Assembly: GCA_030597965.1 (NCBI GenBank)
Contig: JAUVQU010000024.1
Coordinates: 1 to 17,252 of the forward strand
Reading direction: 5' to 3'
Origin: Cellvibrionaceae bacterium
Lineage (GTDB): Bacteria > Pseudomonadota > Gammaproteobacteria > Pseudomonadales > Cellvibrionaceae
Length of the DNA stretch: 17,252 nt
The notes below the pieces were generated by a model. The model was given only the letters and a program-made list of their open reading frames with translations. It did not search any database and was not told the origin of the DNA. Below, one piece after another: positions 7,161 to 14,437 of the stretch. Position numbers and translations under genes: made by a program. Within the stretch, counting starts at the first letter, position 1, and each line of letters begins with the position of its first letter.

Positions 7161-8027
7161 TTATTTTCTTGAATCTTCCGGCTGAATTCTTAGAGATCTT
7201 AAGCCCTGTTTTAATTTAAACAGGTGATCTTGAAGGTCCTCCCCTTTGCGCTGTGCTACACCAATGGCCAGCACATCAATAACAACTAGATGCGCTATAC
7301 GCGAGGAGAGCGGCGTGTAGATTTCAATGTCTTCCTCGACATCGACAACAATCGGGATGGTGGCATTGTTGATAACCGGTGTCCCACTTGGAGCAATGGC
7401 AATAACGATACCGCCCGCCTGCTTCACCATTTCCATTGAGTGTAGTAATGCTTTTGTTCGACCGCTCTGGGATATGGCAACGATTACATCGCCCGGCTGC
7501 ATCGACATGGCCGACATGTTCTGAATGTGCGGGTCTGAATGTGCAGCGGTTGCGACCTGTAACCGGAAGAACTTGTGGGTGGCATCAGCGGCGACAGCGC
7601 CGGATGCACCAAAACCATAAAACTCAACACGGTTGGCATCGCACAATGCGGTAACTGCCTGATCCAGAACATCAGCTTTTAATCGGTCCCTCACCTGTAA
7701 CAATGTGTCAATGGTGGCATCGAAAACCTTGTGGCTAAAGTCGGCGATGGAGTCTGTATCAGTGACGGCGATTTGCCCGAAACTGGGGCTGGCTGCTAAC
7801 TGTTGCGCCAAATTAAGTTTAAAGTCCTGGAAACCATCGCAGCCGATAGCTCGGCAAAAACGAACCACGGTTGGTTCGCTGACCTGAGCTTCAGAGGCGA
7901 GGTCAACAATACGCATATGAATAATATCGGCGGGGTTACCCAATACATAATGGGCAACCTTGCGTTCAGATTTGCGCATTATATCTAGGGTATCACTGAT
8001 GCGTTGTGTCAGTTCGGCGGGTTTCAC
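7161..8027 (-). CDS. RpiR/HexR-family transcriptional regulator with SIS domain
   Basis: This is a 288-aa regulator. An N-terminal RpiR-type helix-turn-helix (about residues 1-80) has SERKVAHYVL and the recognition-helix motif SEPTVVRFCR at 50-59. A C-terminal SIS sugar-phosphate-binding domain (about 125-260) has GFGASG and ISQSGRT. Overall pattern and length resemble HexR, the KDPG-responsive regulator of Entner-Doudoroff and central carbon genes in Pseudomonas and Shewanella. Position next to glmS leaves open an amino-sugar role instead, so no symbol is given. The start codon is GTG (CAC on the + strand at 8025-8027); the upstream AAGAAG is a weak ribosome binding site, but an ATG at residue 17 would cut the conserved first helix. 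It converges on glmS with only 21 bp between stops. A palindromic operator over its promoter suggests autoregulation. Confidence 0.88.
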   Translation of the reverse strand: MKPAELTQRISDTLDIMRKSERKVAHYVLGNPADIIHMRIVDLASEAQVSEPTVVRFCRAIGCDGFQDFKLNLAQQLAASPSFGQIAVTDTDSIADFSHKVFDATIDTLLQVRDRLKADVLDQAVTALCDANRVEFYGFGASGAVAADATHKFFRLQVATAAHSDPHIQNMSAMSMQPGDVIVAISQSGRTKALLHSMEMVKQAGGIVIAIAPSGTPVINNATIPIVVDVEEDIEIYTPLSSRIAHLVVIDVLAIGVAQRKGEDLQDHLFKLKQGLRSLRIQPEDSRK

Positions 8028-8090
8028 GGTATTTTTCTTCTTTTCGGGTATCTTTGGCTAAGGCCTGTATTATGTAGTAAATAAGTTAAC

Positions 8091-8111
8091 TTTTGTAGTT
8101 TTACTACAAAA
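8091..8111. promoter_or_regulatory. Palindromic operator, HexR-like
   Basis: The core TGTAGTTTTACTACA (8094-8108) is a perfect inverted repeat with a 3-bp centre, and it extends by three more paired bases on each side to 21 bp. It matches the general form I recall for HexR sites in gammaproteobacteria (TGTAAT, three A/T bases, ATTACA). It lies 64-84 bp upstream of the RpiR/HexR-type gene start. A further TGTAGT half-site lies at 8073-8078, exactly 21 bp (two helical turns) from the TGTAGT of the main site. Confidence 0.7.
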
Positions 8112-8120
8112 TTATTTGAA
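8092..8120 (-). promoter_or_regulatory. Candidate promoter of the RpiR/HexR-type regulator
   Basis: Read on the minus strand, TTCAAA (8115-8120) and TACAAA (8092-8097) are separated by 17 bp; each matches its sigma70 hexamer at 4 of 6 positions. The palindrome at 8091-8111 covers the -10 and most of the spacer, a placement typical of a repressor site. Transcription would begin near 8085, giving a leader of about 58 nt. The region is AT-rich, so other hexamers are possible. Confidence 0.4.
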
Positions 8121-8302
8121 GTCGTTTGCACTTCACGTGTTTAGAGCAGAATAGATCAGACTCTACGTGCCTTTGGGGTATCAGTTAGAGTTGTACCTCA
8201 GGGCTCCCCTTCTTGGTTCTATGCATCAATTAATCTTGTCGAGTTATACCTGGTTTCAGTCAATAAATTTTCTTAAGGCGCCCCGCCTGTAACCATTAGT
8301 TT

Positions 8303-8310
8303 GCTAGAAT
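8303..8310 (+). promoter_or_regulatory. Extended -10 promoter of uvrD, apparently leaderless
   Basis: TGCTAGAAT begins with TG at 8302-8303 and has its -10 hexamer TAGAAT at 8305-8310, an extended -10 element. No recognisable -35 lies 16-18 bp upstream, as is common for extended -10 promoters. The usual start point 6-8 nt downstream falls at 8316-8318, on the uvrD ATG itself (8317). No Shine-Dalgarno sequence precedes that ATG. Confidence 0.5.
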
Positions 8311-8316
8311 AGTGCG

Positions 8317-10563
8317 ATGAATTTATCCCCAATTATTGATCATTTAAACGACGCACAACATGCAGCCGTTACGGCACCGGCTGGTAATCAGTTGGTGTTG
8401 GCGGGCGCGGGTAGTGGCAAAACTCGTGTATTGGTACACCGCATTGCGTGGCTGATTCAAAAGGAGCATGTGTCGCCCTACGCTATTATGGCGGTTACCT
8501 TTACCAATAAAGCCGCGCGGGAAATGCGCGGACGTATTGAAGAGCTCATGGGCATTAATCCACGTGGCATGTGGGTAGGCACCTTCCACGGCATTGCGCA
8601 TCGCTTGTTAAAAACTCACTGGATGGATGCGAACCTTCCACAAAATTTTCAGATCCTCGACAGCGATGATCAGTTACGGCTGATTAAACGGGTGTCGCAA
8701 GCTCAAGGGCTGGACGATAAGAAATGGCCGCCGCGTCAAACCCAGTGGTTTATTAACGCCCAAAAAGATGAAGGCCTAAGGCCACAGCATATTCAGGAAA
8801 CTGGCGATCCTTACATCACCACCATGATTCGTCTCTATCGAGATTATGAAGAAGCCTGCCAGCGAGGCGGCATGGTGGACTTTGGTGAGCTGCTGTTGCG
8901 GGCGCATGAGCTGTGGCTTAACAAGCCAGAAATACTGAAGCACTACCAGGAGCGCTTTCCCTTTTTACTGGTGGACGAATTCCAGGATACCAACACCATT
9001 CAGTACGCCTGGTTGCGTGTCTTGGCTGGCAGCCAGTGCATGGTCACGGCCGTGGGTGATGATGACCAGTCCATATATGGCTGGCGCGGCGCTAAAATTG
9101 AAAACATACAACGTTTTGAAGAAGACTTCCTCGATGCACAAACAGTACGCCTTGAGCAAAACTATCGCTCGACCAGTAATATTCTGAACGCTGCCAATGC
9201 GGTCATTGAAAATAATACCGGGCGTTTAGGTAAGGTGCTTTGGACCGATGGTGCTGAAGGCGAGAAGATTTCACTTTATTCTGGCTTTAATGAGCACGAC
9301 GAAGCGCGTTTTATTGTTGAGCGGATTGAAGCATGGGTAAAGCAAGGGAATCGGCGCGACAGCTGCGCGATTTTGTATCGCTCAAATGCGCAGTCACGAG
9401 TGCTGGAAGAAGCGTTATTACGCGAGGGTGTGCCCTATCGAATTTATGGTGGTCAGCGTTTCTATGATCGCTTGGAAATTCGAAACACCCTCGCCTATTT
9501 GCGCTTAGTTGTTAACCGGTTTGATGACGCCGCATTTGAGCGGGTCATCAATACACCTACGCGCGGGATCGGCGGAAAAACAGTGGAAGGCATTCGGTTG
9601 TTTGCACGTGAGCAAGGTTGTTCGATGTGGGAAGCGAGTCAGCAGATGGTTCGCAATAAAGCATTAACCGCTCGTGCTTCAAATGCGGTTAGTGGTTTTA
9701 TTAGTTTGGTCGACGGGCTGGCCGAAGGTGCGTTAGATAAAGCGTTATCGGAGTTGGCCGATCGTGTGATAAAGGTGTCGGGTCTGTACGACTTCCATAA
9801 AGCAGAGAAAGGCGAAAAAGGTCAGGCGCGGATAGAAAACCTGGACGAATTGGTGAGCGCTTGTCGTGTGTTTGTCTCCGAAAGCGAAGAGGCGTTAAGC
9901 CCGCTCCATGAGTTTCTGGATACCGCTGCATTAGATTCCGGTGAAGCTCAAGCGGATGAATTTGATGATGCAGTGCAACTAATGACATTGCACTCGGCCA
10001 AAGGTTTGGAGTTTCCATTGGTGTTCTTGGCTGGTGCGGAGGAAAACTTATTCCCGCACCGTATGTCGATTGAAGAGCCGGGCCGCTTAGAAGAAGAGCG
10101 CCGCCTATGTTACGTCGGTATTACCCGTGCCATGGAAAAGTTAGTCATTACCTATGCCGAAAGTCGACGTTTACACGGGAATGAAAATTTTAACTCAGTT
10201 TCACGTTTTATTAAGGAAATTCCTTCAGAATTATTGGAGGAGGTTCGGGTAAAAAGCACCATCTCTCGGCCGATCAGTTTTGGACGATCTTCATTTTCTG
10301 GCCGTGGCGCTTCCTATGGTGGGGAATCAAGCTTTGGCCGCGACGCTTCCGACTTCGCACCTAAAAAGGCAAAGCCCGGGATGAGCGATAAAGGCGAAGA
10401 AACCGGTTTTTACTTAGGACAGCGAGTAACGCACCCTGTGTTTGGCGAAGGAAAGATCTTACATTTTGAAGGCGATGGTCCGGGCGCACGGGTGCAGGTG
10501 AAATTTACCGGTGAAGGCACAAAATGGTTAATACTCAAGTTTGCCAAATTAGAAGCGGCATAA
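8317..10563 (+). CDS. uvrD: DNA helicase II (UvrD), superfamily 1A 3'-5' helicase
   Basis: UvrD unwinds DNA 3' to 5' in nucleotide excision repair and mismatch repair, clears RecA filaments, and binds RNA polymerase in transcription-coupled repair. The protein has 748 aa. Helicase motifs in order: Walker A AGAGSGKT (29-36), AVTFTNKAAREM (Ia), VGTFHG, LLVDEFQDTN (II, D220/E221), GDDDQSIYGWRGA (III), RLEQNYRS (IV), LMTLHSAKGLEFP (V) and EERRLCYVGITRA (VI). The C-terminal Tudor-like domain (about 693-748) has LGQRVTHPVFGEG and matches E. coli UvrD rather than Rep. Between about 652 and 690 lies a Gly/Ser/Arg/Phe-rich linker longer than in E. coli (720 aa in total). No LexA-type CTG-N10-CAG site is visible upstream. 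The gene stands alone. Confidence 0.95.
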   Translation: MNLSPIIDHLNDAQHAAVTAPAGNQLVLAGAGSGKTRVLVHRIAWLIQKEHVSPYAIMAVTFTNKAAREMRGRIEELMGINPRGMWVGTFHGIAHRLLKTHWMDANLPQNFQILDSDDQLRLIKRVSQAQGLDDKKWPPRQTQWFINAQKDEGLRPQHIQETGDPYITTMIRLYRDYEEACQRGGMVDFGELLLRAHELWLNKPEILKHYQERFPFLLVDEFQDTNTIQYAWLRVLAGSQCMVTAVGDDDQSIYGWRGAKIENIQRFEEDFLDAQTVRLEQNYRSTSNILNAANAVIENNTGRLGKVLWTDGAEGEKISLYSGFNEHDEARFIVERIEAWVKQGNRRDSCAILYRSNAQSRVLEEALLREGVPYRIYGGQRFYDRLEIRNTLAYLRLVVNRFDDAAFERVINTPTRGIGGKTVEGIRLFAREQGCSMWEASQQMVRNKALTARASNAVSGFISLVDGLAEGALDKALSELADRVIKVSGLYDFHKAEKGEKGQARIENLDELVSACRVFVSESEEALSPLHEFLDTAALDSGEAQADEFDDAVQLMTLHSAKGLEFPLVFLAGAEENLFPHRMSIEEPGRLEEERRLCYVGITRAMEKLVITYAESRRLHGNENFNSVSRFIKEIPSELLEEVRVKSTISRPISFGRSSFSGRGASYGGESSFGRDASDFAPKKAKPGMSDKGEETGFYLGQRVTHPVFGEGKILHFEGDGPGARVQVKFTGEGTKWLILKFAKLEAA

Positions 10564-10658
10564 GTTTTCATTTTCAGGGTCGAATTTATTAGGCTAAAAA
10601 TCCCAGAAATAAAGCTCAGACAGACTGATCTATTTTCTGAGAAAAACATAAAAATAAT

Positions 10659-11831
10659 ATGAAGAATATTATGACAGAGAAAACATCAACCAGTCGCCAG
10701 CCGGCGATTATCATTGGCCTGATCGCGCTTTGCGTTGTGCTGTTTTGGTCGTTGGTAGCGAAACATGTTGAACCGACCGCGTCAGCTTACGACGCAAGTC
10801 AATCACAAACCGCAACAGAACAGCAGGAAGTGATTAAGTGGAAATTGGTGACGACATGGCCAAAGAATTTTCCGGGTCTTGGTTCGGCAGCAGAGAATTT
10901 TTCTCGAGTTGTTGAAGACATGAGTAATGGTCGTCTCACAGTTAAGGTCTACGGTGCTGGTGAATTGGTGCCGGCTCTGGGCGTGTTTGATGCGGTTTCT
11001 TCCGGTAGTGTTGAGGCGGGTCATGGCGCGGCTTATTACTGGAAAGGTAAAATACCAGCGGCGCAGTTCTTTACGTCAGTACCCTTTGGTATGAACGCGC
11101 AGGAAATGAATGGCTGGCTACACTATGGTGGTGGTCTTGAGCTTTGGCGTGAACTTTATGAACCTTTTAATTTAATACCATTTGCGGGCGGTAATACGGG
11201 CGTACAAATGGCGGGTTGGTTTAACAAAGAAATTAATTCAGTTGATGATTTAAAAGGCCTAAAAATGCGCATCCCGGGATTGGGTGGTGAAGTGTTAAAT
11301 CGCGCTGGAGGCTCTTCTATTAATATTCCGGGTGGTGAGCTCTATACGGCACTTCAGACTGGCGTTATCGATGCGACGGAATGGGTTGGTCCTTACAATG
11401 ATTTAGCGTTTGGATTTCATCAGGTAGCCAAATACTACTACTACCCTGGCTGGCATGAGCCGGGGCCAACGTTGGAGTTGATTGTTAACAAAGATGCCTA
11501 TGAGGCGTTGGCACCAGATCTAAAAGCGATTGTTGATGCGGCTTCACGCATGGCTAACCAGGATATGTTGGATGAATATACCGCTCGAAATAACGCGGCA
11601 TTACAAGAGTTGGTAAATGAATATGGTGTGCAGGTGCGTCGCCTGCCAGATGAGGTTTTGATAAGACTGCATGAAATTTCTGATGAGATTTATGCTGAGC
11701 AGGCAGAAAAAGACGAAAACTTTAAAAAGGTTTATACGGCCTACAAAGCGTTTGCAGAAGGCGCGCGCAACTACCATAAAATTTCAGACCAGGCTTATTT
11801 TGAAGTGCGGGATTTAGAAACCACAGAATAA
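10659..11831 (+). CDS. TRAP transporter substrate-binding protein, DctP/TakP type
   Basis: This is the periplasmic solute-binding protein of a tripartite ATP-independent periplasmic (TRAP) transporter. The sequence strongly resembles Rhodobacter TakP and its calcium-lactate-binding relatives, so a 2-oxo acid or lactate-like monocarboxylate is the likely ligand; that is inference. One hydrophobic segment (about residues 15-34) precedes a possible ASA cleavage site at 41-43. The mature domain starts near W61 (KWKLVTTWPKNFPG). Family signatures are ELVPALGVFDAVSSG, AAYYWKGK, NTGVQMAGWF (179-188), MRIPG (203-207) and EWVGPYND (241-248). An ATG at 10671 is an equally good start (386 aa); neither has a clear ribosome binding site. 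The DctQ/DctM partners are on the opposite strand, converging on this gene with the thioesterase between. Confidence 0.93.
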   Translation: MKNIMTEKTSTSRQPAIIIGLIALCVVLFWSLVAKHVEPTASAYDASQSQTATEQQEVIKWKLVTTWPKNFPGLGSAAENFSRVVEDMSNGRLTVKVYGAGELVPALGVFDAVSSGSVEAGHGAAYYWKGKIPAAQFFTSVPFGMNAQEMNGWLHYGGGLELWRELYEPFNLIPFAGGNTGVQMAGWFNKEINSVDDLKGLKMRIPGLGGEVLNRAGGSSINIPGGELYTALQTGVIDATEWVGPYNDLAFGFHQVAKYYYYPGWHEPGPTLELIVNKDAYEALAPDLKAIVDAASRMANQDMLDEYTARNNAALQELVNEYGVQVRRLPDEVLIRLHEISDEIYAEQAEKDENFKKVYTAYKAFAEGARNYHKISDQAYFEVRDLETTE

Positions 11832-11851
11832 AAAAGTAAAAATAAGACAAT

Positions 11852-11894
11852 AAAAAAAGGCGCTGCTTTCAATGAGAAAGCAGCGCCTTTTTTT
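11852..11894. terminator. Strong bidirectional intrinsic terminator
   Basis: GGCGCTGCTTTC (11859-11870) pairs perfectly with GAAAGCAGCGCC (11876-11887) around a 5-nt loop. Seven A's on the left (11852-11858) face eight T's on the right (11888-11895), extending the stem to 19 bp. It lies between the convergent TRAP binding-protein gene and the yciA-type gene, so it can stop transcription from both sides. Confidence 0.95.
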
Positions 11895-11909
11895 TGGAGA
11901 AAATTCATA

Positions 11910-12314
11910 TTAACTAATGGCGCGTGTATTGCCATTGCCATCAATGGCGACAAATATAAACGTACCGTCCGTCACTTTATAAAACTCTTGAGTAGCAGGC
12001 TGACGCAGCCAAACTTCAACTTCAACCTGAATCGATGAACGGCCAACTTCTAGCACTTTTGTGTGGCAGCTTATGGTTGCGCCAACCGGAACCGGGCGTA
12101 AAAATACCATGTTGCCTGATGATACGGTCGTCACTGAACCGCGAGCAATTTCCTGCGCTTTAATCGCACCCGCTAAATCCATTTGTGACATCAACCAGCC
12201 AGCAAAGATATTGCCATTGGGGTTAGTGTCCGCAGGCATACAGACGGTTTGCAGCGAGAGATCACCTTCCGGTGTCGGGTCCAGATCGTCTATGTCATCA
12301 AATTTTTCGGTCAT
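11910..12314 (-). CDS. yciA: YciA-type acyl-CoA thioesterase (hotdog fold)
   Basis: This is a cytoplasmic thioesterase that hydrolyses acyl-CoA to free acid and CoA. The protein has 134 aa, a single hotdog domain. The signature MPADTNPNGNIFAGWLMSQM runs from 26 to 45, followed by the catalytic aspartate D46. Further family motifs are VTTVSSGNMVFLRPVPVG and VEVEVWLRQ. The first 16 residues are an acidic extension (EKFDDIDDLD) absent from E. coli YciA. A start at 12314 fits AAGGCGG about 7-13 nt upstream. It lies 40 bp downstream of dctM on the same strand with no terminator between, so it may be read from the dctQM transcript; whether this reflects handling of acyl-CoA made from the imported acid is speculation. 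Confidence 0.92.
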   Translation of the reverse strand: MTEKFDDIDDLDPTPEGDLSLQTVCMPADTNPNGNIFAGWLMSQMDLAGAIKAQEIARGSVTTVSSGNMVFLRPVPVGATISCHTKVLEVGRSSIQVEVEVWLRQPATQEFYKVTDGTFIFVAIDGNGNTRAIS

Positions 12315-12354
12315 CGATTTACCGCCTTGTTTTTATTAGTAACAGCAGTGCAGT

Positions 12355-13725
12355 TTAGTTCAGCTGTTGTGGTAACCAAGTAATCAGTTCAGGCCAAAAG
12401 GCCAAAATAACCATAAGGCTTAATTGGATCACAATATATGGGGCAACGCCACGGTAAATTGCGGAGGTAGGCACCTCATCAGGGGCGACACCACGCAAGT
12501 AAAACAGAGCGAAACCAAAGGGTGGTGTTAGGAATGAAGTCTGTAAATTTAGGGCAATCATAATCCCGAGCCATATTGGATCGAGGCCCATCATTAATAG
12601 TACAGGCCCTACAATCGGCACAACCACAAAGGTAATCTCGATAAAATCGAGAATAAAACCCAGCAGGAATATCAGCAGCATAACAACCAGTGTGGCGGTG
12701 ATGACGCCCCCCGGAAGCTGATGGAAAAAGCCCGTGATCATCTCTTCGCCACCAAAGCCACGAAAGACCAGCGAGAATAGAGAGGCACCAATGAGAATAG
12801 TGAATACCATCGCGGTAATTTGCGTAGTGGATTGCCCTATTTCAGCCAGCTTTTGTTTACTTAGCTGGCCTTTTTGCAGCGCTAATAATGTGGCGCCTAA
12901 GGCACCAACCCCGGCGGCCTCGGTGGGTGTTGCTGCGCCACTGATGATGGAACCTAAGACCAAAACAATTAATATAATCGGCGGCAGTAAACTGGTGAGC
13001 AATTCTAGCGTGGTAACCGTGTCGTTTTCATCGGGAATATAAGGGGGAGCGTCTTCTGGTTTTCGCCAGGCGACTATTAGTAGATATACAATGTACATTG
13101 CCACCAGTATGAGCCCCGGCACAATTGCGCCGAGGAACAAGTCACCCACGGATACTACCTTGGGATTAAAGATGCCCATTTTCAGTTGCGCTTGCTGGTA
13201 AGCCGTCGAGAGAATATCCCCAAGCAATACCAGAGCAATAGATGGCGGAATAATTTGGCCTAATGTGCCGGTTGCACAAATAGTGCCTGTGGCGAGGGCT
13301 GGGCTATAGCCACGTTTGAGCATGGTAGGCAGTGACATCAAACCCATCGTTACAACCGTAGCGCCGACGATCCCAGTACAGGCGGCTAATAATGCCCCCA
13401 CCACTACAACTGAAATACCCAAGCCTGCGGGCAGTCGACCACAGAGCTTGGTCAGGTTGTTGAGTAATTCTTCGGCCAGACGTGATCGCTCCAGCATCAC
13501 ACCCATCAGCACAAATAGCGGCACGGCAATGAGCGTATAGCTGTTCATGGTGCCAAAGAGACGCTCGGGAAATGCTTTAAGTAAATTTGGGTCGAAGTGT
13601 CCGAAGATAATACCTAGGCCGGCACACAGCAACGCCGTGCCACCAAGGGTAAATGCTACGGAATAACCGGCCATCAAACAGGCACAGACAGCGGCAAACA
13701 TTAGTAGGGGTAATATATTTTCCAT
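12355..13725 (-). CDS. dctM: TRAP transporter large permease subunit (DctM)
   Basis: This is the large inner-membrane subunit that moves substrate with sodium (or proton) in TRAP transporters. The protein has 456 aa and consists of about a dozen hydrophobic segments. Family landmarks are GTMNSYTLIAVPLFVLMG, the helical hairpin around ACTGIVGATVVTMG, GTICATGTLGQIIPPSI, SGAATPTEAAGVGALG, DFIEITFVVVPIVGP and NLQTSFLTPPFGFALFYLRG. Its ATG overlaps the dctQ stop in TAATG (one shared base), and a G-run at the end of dctQ can act as ribosome binding site, so translation is coupled. It works with DctQ and, by similarity of subtype, with the binding protein at 10659. Confidence 0.95.
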   Translation of the reverse strand: MENILPLLMFAAVCACLMAGYSVAFTLGGTALLCAGLGIIFGHFDPNLLKAFPERLFGTMNSYTLIAVPLFVLMGVMLERSRLAEELLNNLTKLCGRLPAGLGISVVVVGALLAACTGIVGATVVTMGLMSLPTMLKRGYSPALATGTICATGTLGQIIPPSIALVLLGDILSTAYQQAQLKMGIFNPKVVSVGDLFLGAIVPGLILVAMYIVYLLIVAWRKPEDAPPYIPDENDTVTTLELLTSLLPPIILIVLVLGSIISGAATPTEAAGVGALGATLLALQKGQLSKQKLAEIGQSTTQITAMVFTILIGASLFSLVFRGFGGEEMITGFFHQLPGGVITATLVVMLLIFLLGFILDFIEITFVVVPIVGPVLLMMGLDPIWLGIMIALNLQTSFLTPPFGFALFYLRGVAPDEVPTSAIYRGVAPYIVIQLSLMVILAFWPELITWLPQQLN

Positions 13726-14300
13726 TACAGAACCCCCCCGTGGTGTTGTTCCTCTTCCAGCTCTTTATCCGCAGGCAGGGTATTCCCCGTTAACAGTAGA
13801 AAGCTACGCAGTGTATCGGCAATCGCCTGCAGAATCAGTGTGATGGCGGCCAGAGGAATAAGGCTCTTCAATAAAAATAAGGCAGGAATACCATTGGCAT
13901 GAGGCGAGCCTTCCAGAATGGCCCAGGAATTAGCCACGTAACCCCAGCTGGTGATCAACAGGAAACTGCACATTGGGATTAAAAATATCAGGTTGCCGAG
14001 CGCATTAACCCAAGCCTTACCTTCCGGGGAGTATTCACGGTAAAAAATATCCACTCTCACATGGCCATCGTTTTTAAATGTATAGGCGGCGGCGAGCAGA
14101 AAAACGGTCGCGTGCAGGTAGGTCATGGATTCTTGCAGGGCAACAGAACCGATATTAAATCCATAGCGTAAAACAACGATCACACAGGACAGCAGCATCA
14201 TAGCAATGGTCAACCAAGAGACGGCTCTGCCAGTATATTCTGAGAATGTGTCGATAATATTCACGATATGGCCAGAAACAGGCCGGTTGATCGCGGACAT
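13725..14300 (-). CDS. dctQ: TRAP transporter small permease subunit (DctQ)
   Basis: This is the small four-helix membrane subunit of the TRAP transporter, which partners DctM. The protein has 191 aa. Hydrophobic segments lie near residues 27-48, 58-76, 98-118 and 138-165. The family landmark between helices two and three, TFKNDGHVRVDIFY, is present. GGAG lies 6 nt upstream of the ATG, a good ribosome binding site. The C-terminus is hydrophilic (KELEEEQHHGG). It is first in the minus-strand unit dctQ-dctM-yciA. Confidence 0.92.
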   Translation of the reverse strand: MSAINRPVSGHIVNIIDTFSEYTGRAVSWLTIAMMLLSCVIVVLRYGFNIGSVALQESMTYLHATVFLLAAAYTFKNDGHVRVDIFYREYSPEGKAWVNALGNLIFLIPMCSFLLITSWGYVANSWAILEGSPHANGIPALFLLKSLIPLAAITLILQAIADTLRSFLLLTGNTLPADKELEEEQHHGGVL

Positions 14301-14365
14301 GGCTTACTCCGTATATCTGCTGTGCCCGTAAAGATAGGCGTTTATTCTTATTGTGATTGGCGCAG

Positions 14366-14371
14366 AGTATA
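14366..14371 (-). promoter_or_regulatory. Candidate -10 of the dctQM promoter
   Basis: On the minus strand TATACT (5/6 match to TATAAT) lies 66 bp before the dctQ ATG. I could not find a convincing -35 hexamer at normal spacing; the nearest, TTAACT, is 20 bp away. The assignment is tentative. Confidence 0.3.
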
Positions 14372-14437
14372 CCGGAGAAATACACCGTAATAGTTAAGAA
14401 AACCTGAAGGAAGCGGACAATTCAAAGATTTTTTGGT

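Noticed and set aside
8221..8292. 23-codon open frame in the gap before uvrD
   Set aside because: It has no ribosome binding site or promoter of its own, and its product shows no recognisable pattern. It would also overlap the region just upstream of the uvrD promoter.
8112..8302. Possible small RNA or extra terminator in the regulator-uvrD gap
   Set aside because: Only weak stems are visible: GGGGTA with TACCTC across a 13-nt loop, and AGGCG/CGCCT at 8276-8288 with a 3-nt loop and no T-run. I see nothing else supportable in this stretch.
8028..8316. Possible LexA (SOS) box upstream of uvrD
   Set aside because: No CTG-N10-CAG is present. The closest CTG and CAG pair (CTGGTTTCAG) has only a 4-bp spacer.
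10725..10740. Possible lipoprotein box in the TRAP binding protein (IALC before the hydrophobic core)
   Set aside because: The residue before the cysteine is leucine instead of Gly/Ala/Ser, and the cysteine lies in the middle of the membrane segment.
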